A DNA stretch of 64,000 bases from contig JAJRRB010000062.1 in the NCBI GenBank assembly GCA_024279915.1, positions 1-64,000 on the forward strand. Direction: 5' to 3'. Positions within the stretch are counted from its first letter, which is position 1. Each line of letters begins with the position of its first letter. The translations under genes and the position numbers were made by a program. The notes below the pieces were generated by a model. The model was given only the letters and a program-made list of their open reading frames with translations. It had not been told where the DNA came from and searched no databases. This document shows positions 1 through 7,710 of the stretch, piece by piece. The DNA is from Deltaproteobacteria bacterium. Lineage in GTDB: Bacteria > Desulfobacterota > Desulfuromonadia > Desulfuromonadales > BM103.

Positions 1-549
1 CGCAAAAATCAGCCAGTAAAGTTGCGTACGGCCTTCTTGAAGGTCTGTAGCATCCTCAGAGACTGCACGGTAACCAAGGTCTTCGACCTTGGCGACCAGG
101 TCGGAACTCTGTACCTGGGTAGAATCATAAACAACCGAGAGGTTTTCTGCGGCGAAGTTGACAGCAGCCGAGGAGACACCTGGCAGCTTGGCGATGCCTT
201 TTTCGATGGTCTGCGCACAATTTGCGCAGGTCATTCCCTGCAAACCACAAGTACTCGTACTGACTGTTTCTGTAGTGGAAGAATTTACGCCATCCGGACT
301 CTCTGCCGGGCCAAGGTCATCTTCGGCAGTCGGTGCGACGATCTTAAATCCGGTTGCAATGACAACACTCAGCAATTGCTCTCGATGCGGGCCACCATCG
401 ACGACCTGCACCCTGCCCTTTTTATCCTCTAAAGTAACGTCAACCGCAACCACTCCATCAACCGCCTGCAAAGCTGCGGTGATCTTGGCAACGCACTTTT
501 GGCAGCTCATACCATAGATCGGCAGAATAATTTCAGCTTTTGTCGTCAA
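1..549 (-). CDS. copA: Copper-translocating P-type ATPase, N-terminal part (runs off the left edge)
   Basis: The first 183 residues of a heavy-metal P1B-type ATPase are visible; the membrane and catalytic domains lie beyond the window. Two heavy-metal-associated domains are seen: the first carries GMSCQKC at residues 13-19, the second GMTCANC at residues 105-111, each with the CxxC that binds Cu(I). The start is a TTG at 549, chosen because GGAGG lies 8 bases upstream (558-562) and no in-frame ATG fits the first domain. That ribosome site overlaps the stop of the preceding gene, so the gene is probably co-transcribed and coupled with the two gate-domain membrane proteins. By family it exports cytoplasmic copper. 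It is distinct from the CcoI-type ATPase at 22973. Copper rather than another soft metal is inferred, since the CPx motif is not in the window. Confidence 0.85.
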   Translation of the reverse strand, partial: MTTKAEIILPIYGMSCQKCVAKITAALQAVDGVVAVDVTLEDKKGRVQVVDGGPHREQLLSVVIATGFKIVAPTAEDDLGPAESPDGVNSSTTETVSTSTCGLQGMTCANCAQTIEKGIAKLPGVSSAAVNFAAENLSVVYDSTQVQSSDLVAKVEDLGYRAVSEDATDLQEGRTQLYWLIFA

Positions 550-552
550 GTA

Positions 553-1011
553 TCAAACCTCCGTATTGATTGATCCGTCACGAGGTTTCCAGAGCCTGGC
601 CAACAGGCCAGTTAAGAGAATGGCCAGAGCGAGTCGTAGGCCAAGCATAACAACCGCATCGCCACCCAGAACAACAAAAATCAAAACGTCTTCAATCACA
701 GCATGACAGGTCGCCAGGAATAGCCCGGTAAGAAAGAGTTCTCGCTTATCCATCTGCCCTGTGGCCGCCGAGCGAATAATGATGCCAGCGCCGTAAGCGA
801 TGCCAAGGAAAATCCCGGTAAAGAGCGGCAAAACAGCTGATTTTCTCAGGCCAATGCAGCGCATCATCGGTTCGGTCCGTGAACCGAGGTCACGAAAAAC
901 TTTGACATAACGCAAGACTTCAAAAATGGCAAGCAGCGGTATTACGATAATTATCAGTTTACCACAAAGCATCAGACCACCGAGGCAAGCCTCATAGAGT
1001 ATTGTCATCAT
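553..1011 (-). CDS. Gate-domain (nucleoside-recognition/SpmB-like) membrane protein
   Basis: A hydrophobic protein of 152 residues with several membrane segments, resembling the gate/nucleoside-recognition domain of the SpmA/SpmB and FeoB families. The ATG at 1011 overlaps the TGA of the upstream gene in ATGA form, which marks the start better than longer in-frame options. The charged loop between the early membrane segments (residues about 33-48) and the Gly-rich segment that follows fit a half-transporter. With the neighbour at 1008-1472 it probably forms a two-subunit membrane unit. Its stop is just upstream of the copper ATPase start, so a link to metal handling is likely by context, but the substrate is unknown. 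Confidence 0.6.
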   Translation of the reverse strand: MMTILYEACLGGLMLCGKLIIIVIPLLAIFEVLRYVKVFRDLGSRTEPMMRCIGLRKSAVLPLFTGIFLGIAYGAGIIIRSAATGQMDKRELFLTGLFLATCHAVIEDVLIFVVLGGDAVVMLGLRLALAILLTGLLARLWKPRDGSINTEV

Positions 1012-1472
1012 CCTGCCACCCCCAATGCTTGCATACCCATCATCAACCAACCAGCTACCGCCGCAAGCAGAATGCGACAAAGAGTCAGGACGCCACCATG
1101 TGCTCCGGTACTACTTAACACACCGCCTTCAAGAACCAGATTATGGGCGATGCCCATCATGACCCCGCACTGGGTAACCTGCCATGGCGTCAGATCAAGA
1201 GGCGCCAGAACCGCGATCGCAGCATAGAGGTTAATCAATCCCCCAGCAATAAATGCAAAAGCCGTCGCTCCAGGAAGACCAAACAAGCCCATGAGCGGAG
1301 CACACCAGACGCCCATACTGTCGAGCAAACCATACGCTTTGCAGAGATCGACAACAATATAGAGTGGCAGTACAAACTTGATCATTTTAAAAACTGTCCG
1401 CCAACCTTCGAGCGCTCCGCAGCGTATACGCTGCATGACTGGCGGAACCTGTTCTTCTTCTGTTATTTCCAT
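1008..1472 (-). CDS. Gate-domain (nucleoside-recognition/SpmA-like) membrane protein
   Basis: A 154-residue membrane protein with a short cytoplasmic N-terminus, an amphipathic stretch (residues about 20-30) and four hydrophobic segments. Its Gly/Ala-rich helices and the turn near residue 100 (GIAHNLVLEGG) are typical of gate-domain proteins. It is first in a three-gene minus-strand unit (this gene, the 152-residue partner, the copper ATPase), joined by a 4-base overlap and an overlapping ribosome site. SpmA/SpmB pairs are known from sporulation, but this is a Gram-negative context with a metal ATPase, so a transport or metal-linked role is inferred. Family assignment is fair; function is unknown. 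Confidence 0.6.
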   Translation of the reverse strand: MEITEEEQVPPVMQRIRCGALEGWRTVFKMIKFVLPLYIVVDLCKAYGLLDSMGVWCAPLMGLFGLPGATAFAFIAGGLINLYAAIAVLAPLDLTPWQVTQCGVMMGIAHNLVLEGGVLSSTGAHGGVLTLCRILLAAVAGWLMMGMQALGVAG

Positions 1473-1497
1473 ATTTTAAACACCCTTCTCAGTGGAG

Positions 1498-1526
1498 TTG
1501 ACATATCGATAACCCAGATCTATAGT
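1498..1526 (+). promoter_or_regulatory. Strong sigma70-type promoter in front of lpxH
   Basis: TTGACA at 1498-1503 is separated by exactly 17 bases from TATAGT at 1521-1526, close to the sigma70 consensus. The first ATG of lpxH is at 1534, only 8 bases past the -10 box, so transcription should begin at or next to the start codon. No Shine-Dalgarno sequence is present, which suggests a leaderless message or a downstream start. Confidence 0.7.
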
Positions 1527-1533
1527 GACGCCC

Positions 1534-2262
1534 ATGAGAGCAATTTTCCTCGCAGATGCGCATCTTTGCAAGCCTTCCGACTCAAACTACCGAGCACTTC
1601 TGTCCTTTCTTGAGTAACAGTGCAGCAAGACGGATATGCTGATTCTGCTTGGGGATATTTTTGAATTCTGGATCGGCAAAGCAACCGTTACAGAAGACTA
1701 CGCCCCTTTAATCAATGCCTTAGAGCACATGCATCAGCAGGGGACAAAATTGGTTTATGTGGAAGGTAACCACGACTTCCACCTCGGTCCAATCTTTACC
1801 CAACGTCTGGGCTGTCAAGTCTTCCCAGACGGCGGCAGTATCGAGCTTGATGGTAAGAAAGTTTTTCTCGCCCACGGCGATCTGGCCAACCCCGATGACA
1901 CCGGATACCGACTGCTTCGTAAGCTACTACGCAGTGGCTTGGTTCGTTTTCTACTCAGGACTCTACCCAACCGGCTACTTATGAAAATTGGTGACCGGGC
2001 TGGCTACGAAAGTCGCAAAAGCTCAGGGGAAAAACGCCGCAACTGTCCCGCTCGCGAGATTTTACAGCCCTACGCAGAAGTAATCCTTGCTGCAGGGCAC
2101 CAGGCCATCGTCACCGGTCACTATCATCAGCCTTTCCACGCAAAACTGGGCGATGGAGAACTCATCGCCCTGGGTGACTGGATCACTCAATATTCATACG
2201 CTGTCTATGAAGACCAAACCTTCACGTTGAAGAGTTACTCAGTAACTTCATCGATATCCTGA
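1534..2262 (+). pseudogene. lpxH: UDP-2,3-diacylglucosamine diphosphatase (LpxH-like), interrupted by an in-frame TAA
   Basis: Reading from ATG 1534 gives a 242-codon calcineurin-like phosphoesterase with the LpxH pattern: DAH at residues 8-10, GD at 40-41, GNHD at 78-81 and a late GHYHQP motif. These are the metal-binding motifs of the family, which cleaves UDP-2,3-diacylglucosamine to lipid X in lipid A synthesis. Codon 28 is TAA (1615-1617), splitting the frame; one base change (CAA to TAA) explains it. The frame downstream is open from ATG 1636 (208 residues), but a protein started there lacks the DxH metal ligand, so it should be inactive unless the stop is read through. It could be a true mutation, a sequencing error or a recoded codon. 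The gene ends in a 28-base convergent overlap with yihY. Confidence 0.75.
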
Positions 2263-3605
2263 CTCTCAACACCTTCGACCTGTAGCACTAAATCCCGCAA
2301 TGTCATACCGGCTAGAGCCTGTTCTTCAGCCTTTTGTAAAGTTTCGGCGACTCCAGCGACAACTCCACGTTCACTGGTGTTGCGTAGATGGCTATAGTCT
2401 GTGCCATCCACAGCAAGCCCATGGACAACATCGTACAGTTTGATTTTTTCCAAGGCCTGGGCTGGCTGATAGCCTACATTGTCATTGCCTTGATCGGTGG
2501 CTACGACAAAGCCAAGGCGGGTCAATTCAGAGAGAATGGTACGCAACAGCCTTGGCGGGGCATCTAATTGGGTCGCCAACTCTTCCTGCCCCAGAGCAGC
2601 TTTCCCCAAGTAGAAGCGACGACCGACGAAAAGCAAAACAGCCAGGGCAATAAATTCAAGGCTGGCGTAGTTGACTCGTTCTCCGCGAAGGTCCTGTCTG
2701 ATTGTACGCAAATTTTGGGTGGCATAAGTCATTTCCAGACCAAGCAATACGATCATCCAGGAAAGATAAATCCAGACCATCAGAATCGGCAGAGCCGCCA
2801 TGGTGCCGTAAATCGCATTATAACGCGCCACCCCAACCTGGAAGTTCAGATATCCCCATTGACTGATCTGCCAGAGAGTGCCGCCGAAGATGCCGCCGAT
2901 TAATGCTGCCCGCGGACTGACTTTAACGTTCGGCATAAAGAGGTAAAGACCGGCAAAAACCAACCACATCACCATGAACGGCAGAACTTGAAAAAGCGAC
3001 AGTAAAGCTTCGCCCACGTATTCATGCTCAAGGAGAGTCAAAACAAGTTGCTGACTCTTTAAGGTGCTCGTCATGGATATAGCCACGACAACTAAGAGCG
3101 GACCGATCGTCACCACCGAAAAATAATCAGTACAACGTCTCAGCAAGGGCCGGGTTTCCTCAACTCCCCAGACGTTATTGAATGATTTTTCGATATTAGA
3201 GAGCAAGGTCAAGACAGCGACAATCAGTAAGAGTAACCCATACTTACCGAGATTGGCGACATCGGTATTGTTGATGTATTCAACGATCTTGGTAACCGCC
3301 TCACCGCCACCGACCGCCAGCTGATCAAGCAACAACGGTTCCAGTTCGTTCTGGACACCAAACCCTTTGAGTACCGAAAACATCAGGGCCAGCAAGGGAA
3401 CCAGGGACAGGAGAGTGGTAAAAGTCAACGCCGAGGCGCGTATCATACAGCCGTCGACAAAAAAACCACGAACAACCAGAGTCAGGATCTGACCCTGATT
3501 AAGGAGAAAGCGCCTCCACCAACGCTGGTCAGCAGCATCCATTTCCCAAAGGTCGCGGTCCAGAAAAATTCGGATACGATCAATAATAGTATTTGGTAAA
3601 TTCAA
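2235..3605 (-). CDS. YihY/BrkB family inner-membrane protein with C-terminal winged-helix-like extension
   Basis: A 456-residue membrane protein of the YihY/BrkB family (formerly mis-named RNase BN). About six membrane segments span residues 45-290. The family's conserved central region includes the NNVWGVEETRPLL stretch near residue 142. A soluble C-terminal part of about 150 residues has the helix pattern of a winged helix and is longer than in the E. coli protein. The start is TTG at 3605 with GGGG a few bases upstream. It is the last gene of a minus-strand run after the two M16 proteases, 18 bases downstream of the second. Its transport or envelope function is unknown for the family. Confidence 0.8.
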   Translation of the reverse strand: MNLPNTIIDRIRIFLDRDLWEMDAADQRWWRRFLLNQGQILTLVVRGFFVDGCMIRASALTFTTLLSLVPLLALMFSVLKGFGVQNELEPLLLDQLAVGGGEAVTKIVEYINNTDVANLGKYGLLLLIVAVLTLLSNIEKSFNNVWGVEETRPLLRRCTDYFSVVTIGPLLVVVAISMTSTLKSQQLVLTLLEHEYVGEALLSLFQVLPFMVMWLVFAGLYLFMPNVKVSPRAALIGGIFGGTLWQISQWGYLNFQVGVARYNAIYGTMAALPILMVWIYLSWMIVLLGLEMTYATQNLRTIRQDLRGERVNYASLEFIALAVLLFVGRRFYLGKAALGQEELATQLDAPPRLLRTILSELTRLGFVVATDQGNDNVGYQPAQALEKIKLYDVVHGLAVDGTDYSHLRNTSERGVVAGVAETLQKAEEQALAGMTLRDLVLQVEGVESQDIDEVTE

Positions 3606-3623
3606 GAGATACCCCGCTCTAGG

Positions 3624-5045
3624 TTAATCCAAATCAACGTCCACAACCGGCAAGCCAAACGCTGAAAGTTCCTGGCTGAATTCTTCCGGATCACCAACCA
3701 AAACAATCTGCTGCCGTGAGAGGTCAATAAATTCACGTGCCGCCCGTTGTACATCAACGGCCGTTACCGCGGCAATTCGATCACGATAACCAGCCAGGTA
3801 ATCTTTGGGGTAATCGAAAAAAGCCAGAGACATCTGACGGCTGACCACCGAATGAGTGTTTTCAAAACCAAATACAAACGAGTTGATCTGGCTCTCTTTC
3901 GCTAGCTGTACTTCCTCATCAGTTACCCGATTGTTCCGTAAATCTACCATAATTTCGCGCGTCAGGCTGATTGCCGGGACCACAGAGACATTCTTGGTTT
4001 CCGTTCCGGCAATAAAAGGACCGGGCAGACGCCGACCAACCTGGAAGTACGAATAGGCTGAATAGGCCAGACCGCGGTTCGAACGGATTTCACGCATCAT
4101 GCGAGAATTAAAGCCGCCGCCGCCGAGAATGTAGTTGAGAATACGGACAGCATACTGATCGGGGTGATCCTTGGTCAGGCCAAGATCTCCGATCACGATT
4201 GTGGTTTGCGGCAGATCTTTGGCAGCGACCTGTATTGCACCCGACTCAGACCGGGCAATCGTTGGCAGATGCTGTTCAGGTACCTCCCGCTGAGACCAAT
4301 CGCCGAAGCTATCATTGAGGAGAGTCATAAGGTTCGCGCGATCAAAATCTCCTGAGACTGCTATCCAGAGGTTATTCGGGGCGAAATATGTCTGCTGAAA
4401 ATCAACCAGATCCTGCCTTGTGATTGCCGCCAGGGTTTCCGGAGTTGGCGAATAACCGAGATAATGATTTGGATAAAGTGCAGCCATCAACAAGCGTCTG
4501 GAAATACTTCCAGGGCTGTCGTTCTGACGCCGCAAATGCTCCTGAGCCTGCAAGCGTGCCAATTCAAGGCGCTTTTCTGCAAACATCGGTCTCCGCAACA
4601 AATCACCCAGCACCGCCAAACCATTTTGCAAGTCTTCAGAGCGCAAAGAGATGTTCAGCTTTGCTGTATAAGGCCCCAAGCTGGCACTCAGATCAGCAGC
4701 CAGAAAATCAAGATATTCGTCCAATTCTTCCGGTGTTCGATCACCGGCACCGCCAGTGCGCCAGGTGCTACCGAACAGGCCGGCTAAGCCAATCTTATCG
4801 GCCGGAGTGGTCATGGCTCCAGAGCCAACCATTGCTGTTATTTGTACCAGAGGGAGCTCACTATCCTCTTTGAGATAGAGCCGGATACCGTTGGCCAGAG
4901 TTAGTGTCTCTACTTCAGGAAGTTGAAAATTCAAAGCAGGATATTCAAGCTGATCAGGATGTGTTGGTTGTGTTGCACTACAGCCGGCCAGAATTGTGAT
5001 GGTAACAAAAGCAGCGAGGAGCAGAGAACGGGAGAAAATCATCAT
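3624..5045 (-). CDS. M16-family peptidase homologue, lipoprotein, non-catalytic partner
   Basis: 473 residues with a lipoprotein signal: a hydrophobic N-terminus ending in LAGC, so Cys22 would be lipidated. The body is the M16 (insulinase/pitrilysin) two-lobe fold. The zinc-binding HxxEH is absent; the matching position reads IGLAGLFGS, so this is the inactive half of a heterodimer, as in mitochondrial-processing-type pairs. The ATG overlaps the TGA of the upstream M16 gene (ATGA at 5042-5045), so the two are translationally coupled. It probably supplies substrate-binding surface and holds the active partner in the periplasm at a membrane. Substrate unknown. Confidence 0.85.
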   Translation of the reverse strand: MMIFSRSLLLAAFVTITILAGCSATQPTHPDQLEYPALNFQLPEVETLTLANGIRLYLKEDSELPLVQITAMVGSGAMTTPADKIGLAGLFGSTWRTGGAGDRTPEELDEYLDFLAADLSASLGPYTAKLNISLRSEDLQNGLAVLGDLLRRPMFAEKRLELARLQAQEHLRRQNDSPGSISRRLLMAALYPNHYLGYSPTPETLAAITRQDLVDFQQTYFAPNNLWIAVSGDFDRANLMTLLNDSFGDWSQREVPEQHLPTIARSESGAIQVAAKDLPQTTIVIGDLGLTKDHPDQYAVRILNYILGGGGFNSRMMREIRSNRGLAYSAYSYFQVGRRLPGPFIAGTETKNVSVVPAISLTREIMVDLRNNRVTDEEVQLAKESQINSFVFGFENTHSVVSRQMSLAFFDYPKDYLAGYRDRIAAVTAVDVQRAAREFIDLSRQQIVLVGDPEEFSQELSAFGLPVVDVDLD

Positions 5046-6526
5046 AGCGCATCCTCCCTTTTCAGTACGACAACGGTGCGGTTACTCGGCTTAAAGTAGT
5101 TATTGGCAACCTCCTTGATGTCTTCGACAGAAATTTTACCGATCTCCTCGGTGTAGTTCACCAGATAGCGCCAGTTGCCACTCAGAGACTGATAACTGGT
5201 CAAGAGTCTAGCCAGCCCTGAGTTACTTCTGAGCTGCCGCAGTTGATCGGTCACCAGTCGGTTTCTGACTTTGGTCAACTCGACCTCGTCAACCAGCTCC
5301 TTCTTGAGTTTATCAAGTTCAACATAAATCGCCGCTTCAAGCTCCTCAGTGGTGTGCGGATGGCGCGGTATCGCATCAATCACAAACAGATTGGGATAGC
5401 GCGAACCCGGTGCTCCGTAGACCGAAACTGAAGTTGCCAATTTTTGTTCTTCCACCAGAGAGCGATAAAACCGTGATGTTCGGCCACTACCGAGAACCTG
5501 ATCAATCAGATCAAAGACATAATCATCTTTATGCGGCATGGTCGGTTTGTGATAGGCAATCGCCAGGCGCGGCTCGGCGTCAAAGATATCGATTACCCGT
5601 TTTTCGCCATTTTGCTCAGGCTCAGCAGCAGCAACATTAGGGGCCGGGACCCCCGGTTCAAGATCACCAAAATAGCGACCTACCAGAGCGATGGCTTCTG
5701 CTGCCTTGACGTCACCAACCAGGGCGATCACGGTATTCACCGGCGCATAATATTTCTGTAGAAACTCGCGGGTTTTTTGTGGGCTCAGATTGGCAATATC
5801 CGAATGCCAACCGATAATAGGGTTGCGATAGGGATGTACGGAAAAAGCATTATTCACCAGGCTCTCATAGTGTCGTCGCCGCGGATTGGTATCGTAGGAG
5901 CGCCGCCTCTCCTCCCGGATAACATCGCGTTCTGTGTAGACCTCCCGCAAGACAGGGTCCCTCATCCGATCCGACTCGATCAACGCCCAGAGTTCCAGTT
6001 TGTTTGACGGCAATGAAATCAGATAAGTGGTCAGATCCTTACTGGTAAAGGCGTTGTAACCAACCCCACCATTTTCCGAATAAATATTGGAGAAGACGTC
6101 CTTGACGACATATTGCTTGTGCTCTGACTGAAGCTCCTTCAATTCCTTCACGAGAGCAGTAACCTGTGCCGGGTCAGCATCAGTCTGTAAACGTAGAGCG
6201 TCCAATTTGCTGCCAACCTTTTCGATTTCCGCAAGGATCGGCTGCTCTTTTTGATAGTCCGTTGTACCAAGGGTTTTAGTCCCTTTAAAAAGCATGTGCT
6301 CCAGCAGGTGTGCCACACCGCGGGTTTCACTGGTTTCATGCACCGAACCAACGCCGATGGTGATATATGCAGAGACAATAGGTGTATCATGCCGCTCGAC
6401 CACGAGTAGCTTCATACCATTGGCGAACTGATGTTCAACCACTTTCTCTTCAAGCACGCTATTGCCGAAGGCCGTCCCGGCAAAGCAGAATAAAAGCAAG
6501 GTTAACCAAACACACAACTGTTTCAT
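5042..6526 (-). CDS. M16-family zinc metallopeptidase, catalytic subunit, exported
   Basis: 494 residues with a cleavable signal peptide (residues 1-21, ending TAFG). The M16 inverted zinc motif HLLEH is at residues 73-77, followed by MLFKGT, and the downstream Glu ligand lies in the TERDVIREE segment. It has the N-terminal M16 domain and a second M16_C lobe. A coiled, charged insertion of about 50 residues follows the zinc motif. By family it degrades or processes peptides in the periplasm. It is the first gene of an operon with its inactive M16 partner and yihY. AGGAA lies about 8 bases before the start, and a promoter is seen at 6569-6597. Confidence 0.9.
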   Translation of the reverse strand: MKQLCVWLTLLLFCFAGTAFGNSVLEEKVVEHQFANGMKLLVVERHDTPIVSAYITIGVGSVHETSETRGVAHLLEHMLFKGTKTLGTTDYQKEQPILAEIEKVGSKLDALRLQTDADPAQVTALVKELKELQSEHKQYVVKDVFSNIYSENGGVGYNAFTSKDLTTYLISLPSNKLELWALIESDRMRDPVLREVYTERDVIREERRRSYDTNPRRRHYESLVNNAFSVHPYRNPIIGWHSDIANLSPQKTREFLQKYYAPVNTVIALVGDVKAAEAIALVGRYFGDLEPGVPAPNVAAAEPEQNGEKRVIDIFDAEPRLAIAYHKPTMPHKDDYVFDLIDQVLGSGRTSRFYRSLVEEQKLATSVSVYGAPGSRYPNLFVIDAIPRHPHTTEELEAAIYVELDKLKKELVDEVELTKVRNRLVTDQLRQLRSNSGLARLLTSYQSLSGNWRYLVNYTEEIGKISVEDIKEVANNYFKPSNRTVVVLKREDAL

Positions 6527-6568
6527 TACATTTTTCCTGTTTGAATGATTTGATAGATTGTTGGATTC

Positions 6569-6597
6569 ATTATAACCATGTAACGTCTCCTGGTCGA
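6569..6597 (-). promoter_or_regulatory. Candidate sigma70 promoter for the M16-yihY operon
   Basis: On the minus strand TCGACC (6597-6592) and TATAAT (6574-6569) are separated by 17 bases. The -10 box is perfect and the -35 box matches four of six positions. It lies about 45 bases upstream of the M16 start codon. Confidence 0.5.
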
Positions 6598-6747
6598 GAG
6601 AGACATCATGTTTTTTAGATGTATCACATTTCTCTTGTCGAGGTTAATAAAACGCTAGAGATATCACCACATGCCTTCTTTTGACAAAGCAACCGTCAGC
6701 TGTTTAACTTTGTAAGCAGTGATCTGACAGAGAAGAGGAGCCTTTAT

Positions 6748-7710
6748 ATGAAACGCATCGCAGTACTGACCAGTGGCGGCGATTGTTCCGGAATGAATGC
6801 AGCGATCCGCGCCGTGGTACGAGCCGGCCTGAGTAATAACCTTGAAGTCATCGGCATTCAAAAAGGATATCAGGGGCTGATAGATCAGCAGTATGAGCTG
6901 CTGACAACCAAATCGGTGAGCAGCAAGCTGCAAGTGGGGGGAACATTCTTACAGAGTGCCCGTTGCCTTGAAATGTTAGAAGAAGCCGGTCAAAATCTGG
7001 CCATCGACAACCTCAAAGAGATGGGAATCGACGGGCTGGTCATCATCGGTGGTGACGGTTCCCATCGCGGCGCACTAAAGCTACAAAAGCGAGGTATCCA
7101 GGTGATGGCCATCCCGGCGTCGATCGATAATGACATTCCGTTCACAGACATGTCTCTCGGCGTCGACACTGCCCTGAACAACATCATCCACGCCGTCGAC
7201 TGTCTGAGGGATACCGCATCATCCCATGACCGCACCTTCGTCGTCGAAACCATGGGCCGCAACTGCGGCTACCTGGCACTGGTTGCTGGCATCGCCTGCG
7301 GTGCCGAATATGCTCTGATCCCCGAATCAAGCTTTGACATTGACGAAATCTGCGGAAATCTGCGCCGACGCTTCCAGGAAGGCCGGGACAACTCGATCAT
7401 CATGATCGCCGAAGGTGCTGGCAAAGCTCAGGATGTCGCCGACCAGATCAAGGATCGCATTGGCTTTGAAACCCGCATCATGGTACTGGGTCACTACCAG
7501 CGCGGTGGTTCACCATCTTCTTTTGATCGACTGCTTGCCGCCCGGGTCGGTGTAACCGCTGTGGAAGCACTTCTGCAAGGAGAATCGGGGGAAATGCTTG
7601 GCCTCTCTTGCGGGGCAGTTGTTCAGACAGACCTTGAAAAAGTTGTTCAGGCCGGTCGACGTCAAATTGATGAGACCTTGCTCAAACTGGCAGCAACCTT
7701 AGGGATTTAA
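6748..7710 (+). CDS. pfkA: ATP-dependent 6-phosphofructokinase
   Basis: 320 residues, the usual length of bacterial PfkA. It phosphorylates fructose 6-phosphate to the 1,6-bisphosphate in glycolysis. The N-terminal GGDCSGMNAA loop (residues 9-18), the GGDGS nucleotide site and the PASIDND catalytic motif are present. Gly at the GGDGS position, not Asp, argues for ATP rather than pyrophosphate as donor. AGGAG sits 9 bases before ATG 6748, and a TTGACA at 6681 could be a -35 box. The 3' end overlaps hypF by 12 bases in convergent orientation. The Ala-Ser in place of the common Gly-Thr of the PGTIDND motif is a mild variant. Confidence 0.93.
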   Translation: MKRIAVLTSGGDCSGMNAAIRAVVRAGLSNNLEVIGIQKGYQGLIDQQYELLTTKSVSSKLQVGGTFLQSARCLEMLEEAGQNLAIDNLKEMGIDGLVIIGGDGSHRGALKLQKRGIQVMAIPASIDNDIPFTDMSLGVDTALNNIIHAVDCLRDTASSHDRTFVVETMGRNCGYLALVAGIACGAEYALIPESSFDIDEICGNLRRRFQEGRDNSIIMIAEGAGKAQDVADQIKDRIGFETRIMVLGHYQRGGSPSSFDRLLAARVGVTAVEALLQGESGEMLGLSCGAVVQTDLEKVVQAGRRQIDETLLKLAATLGI

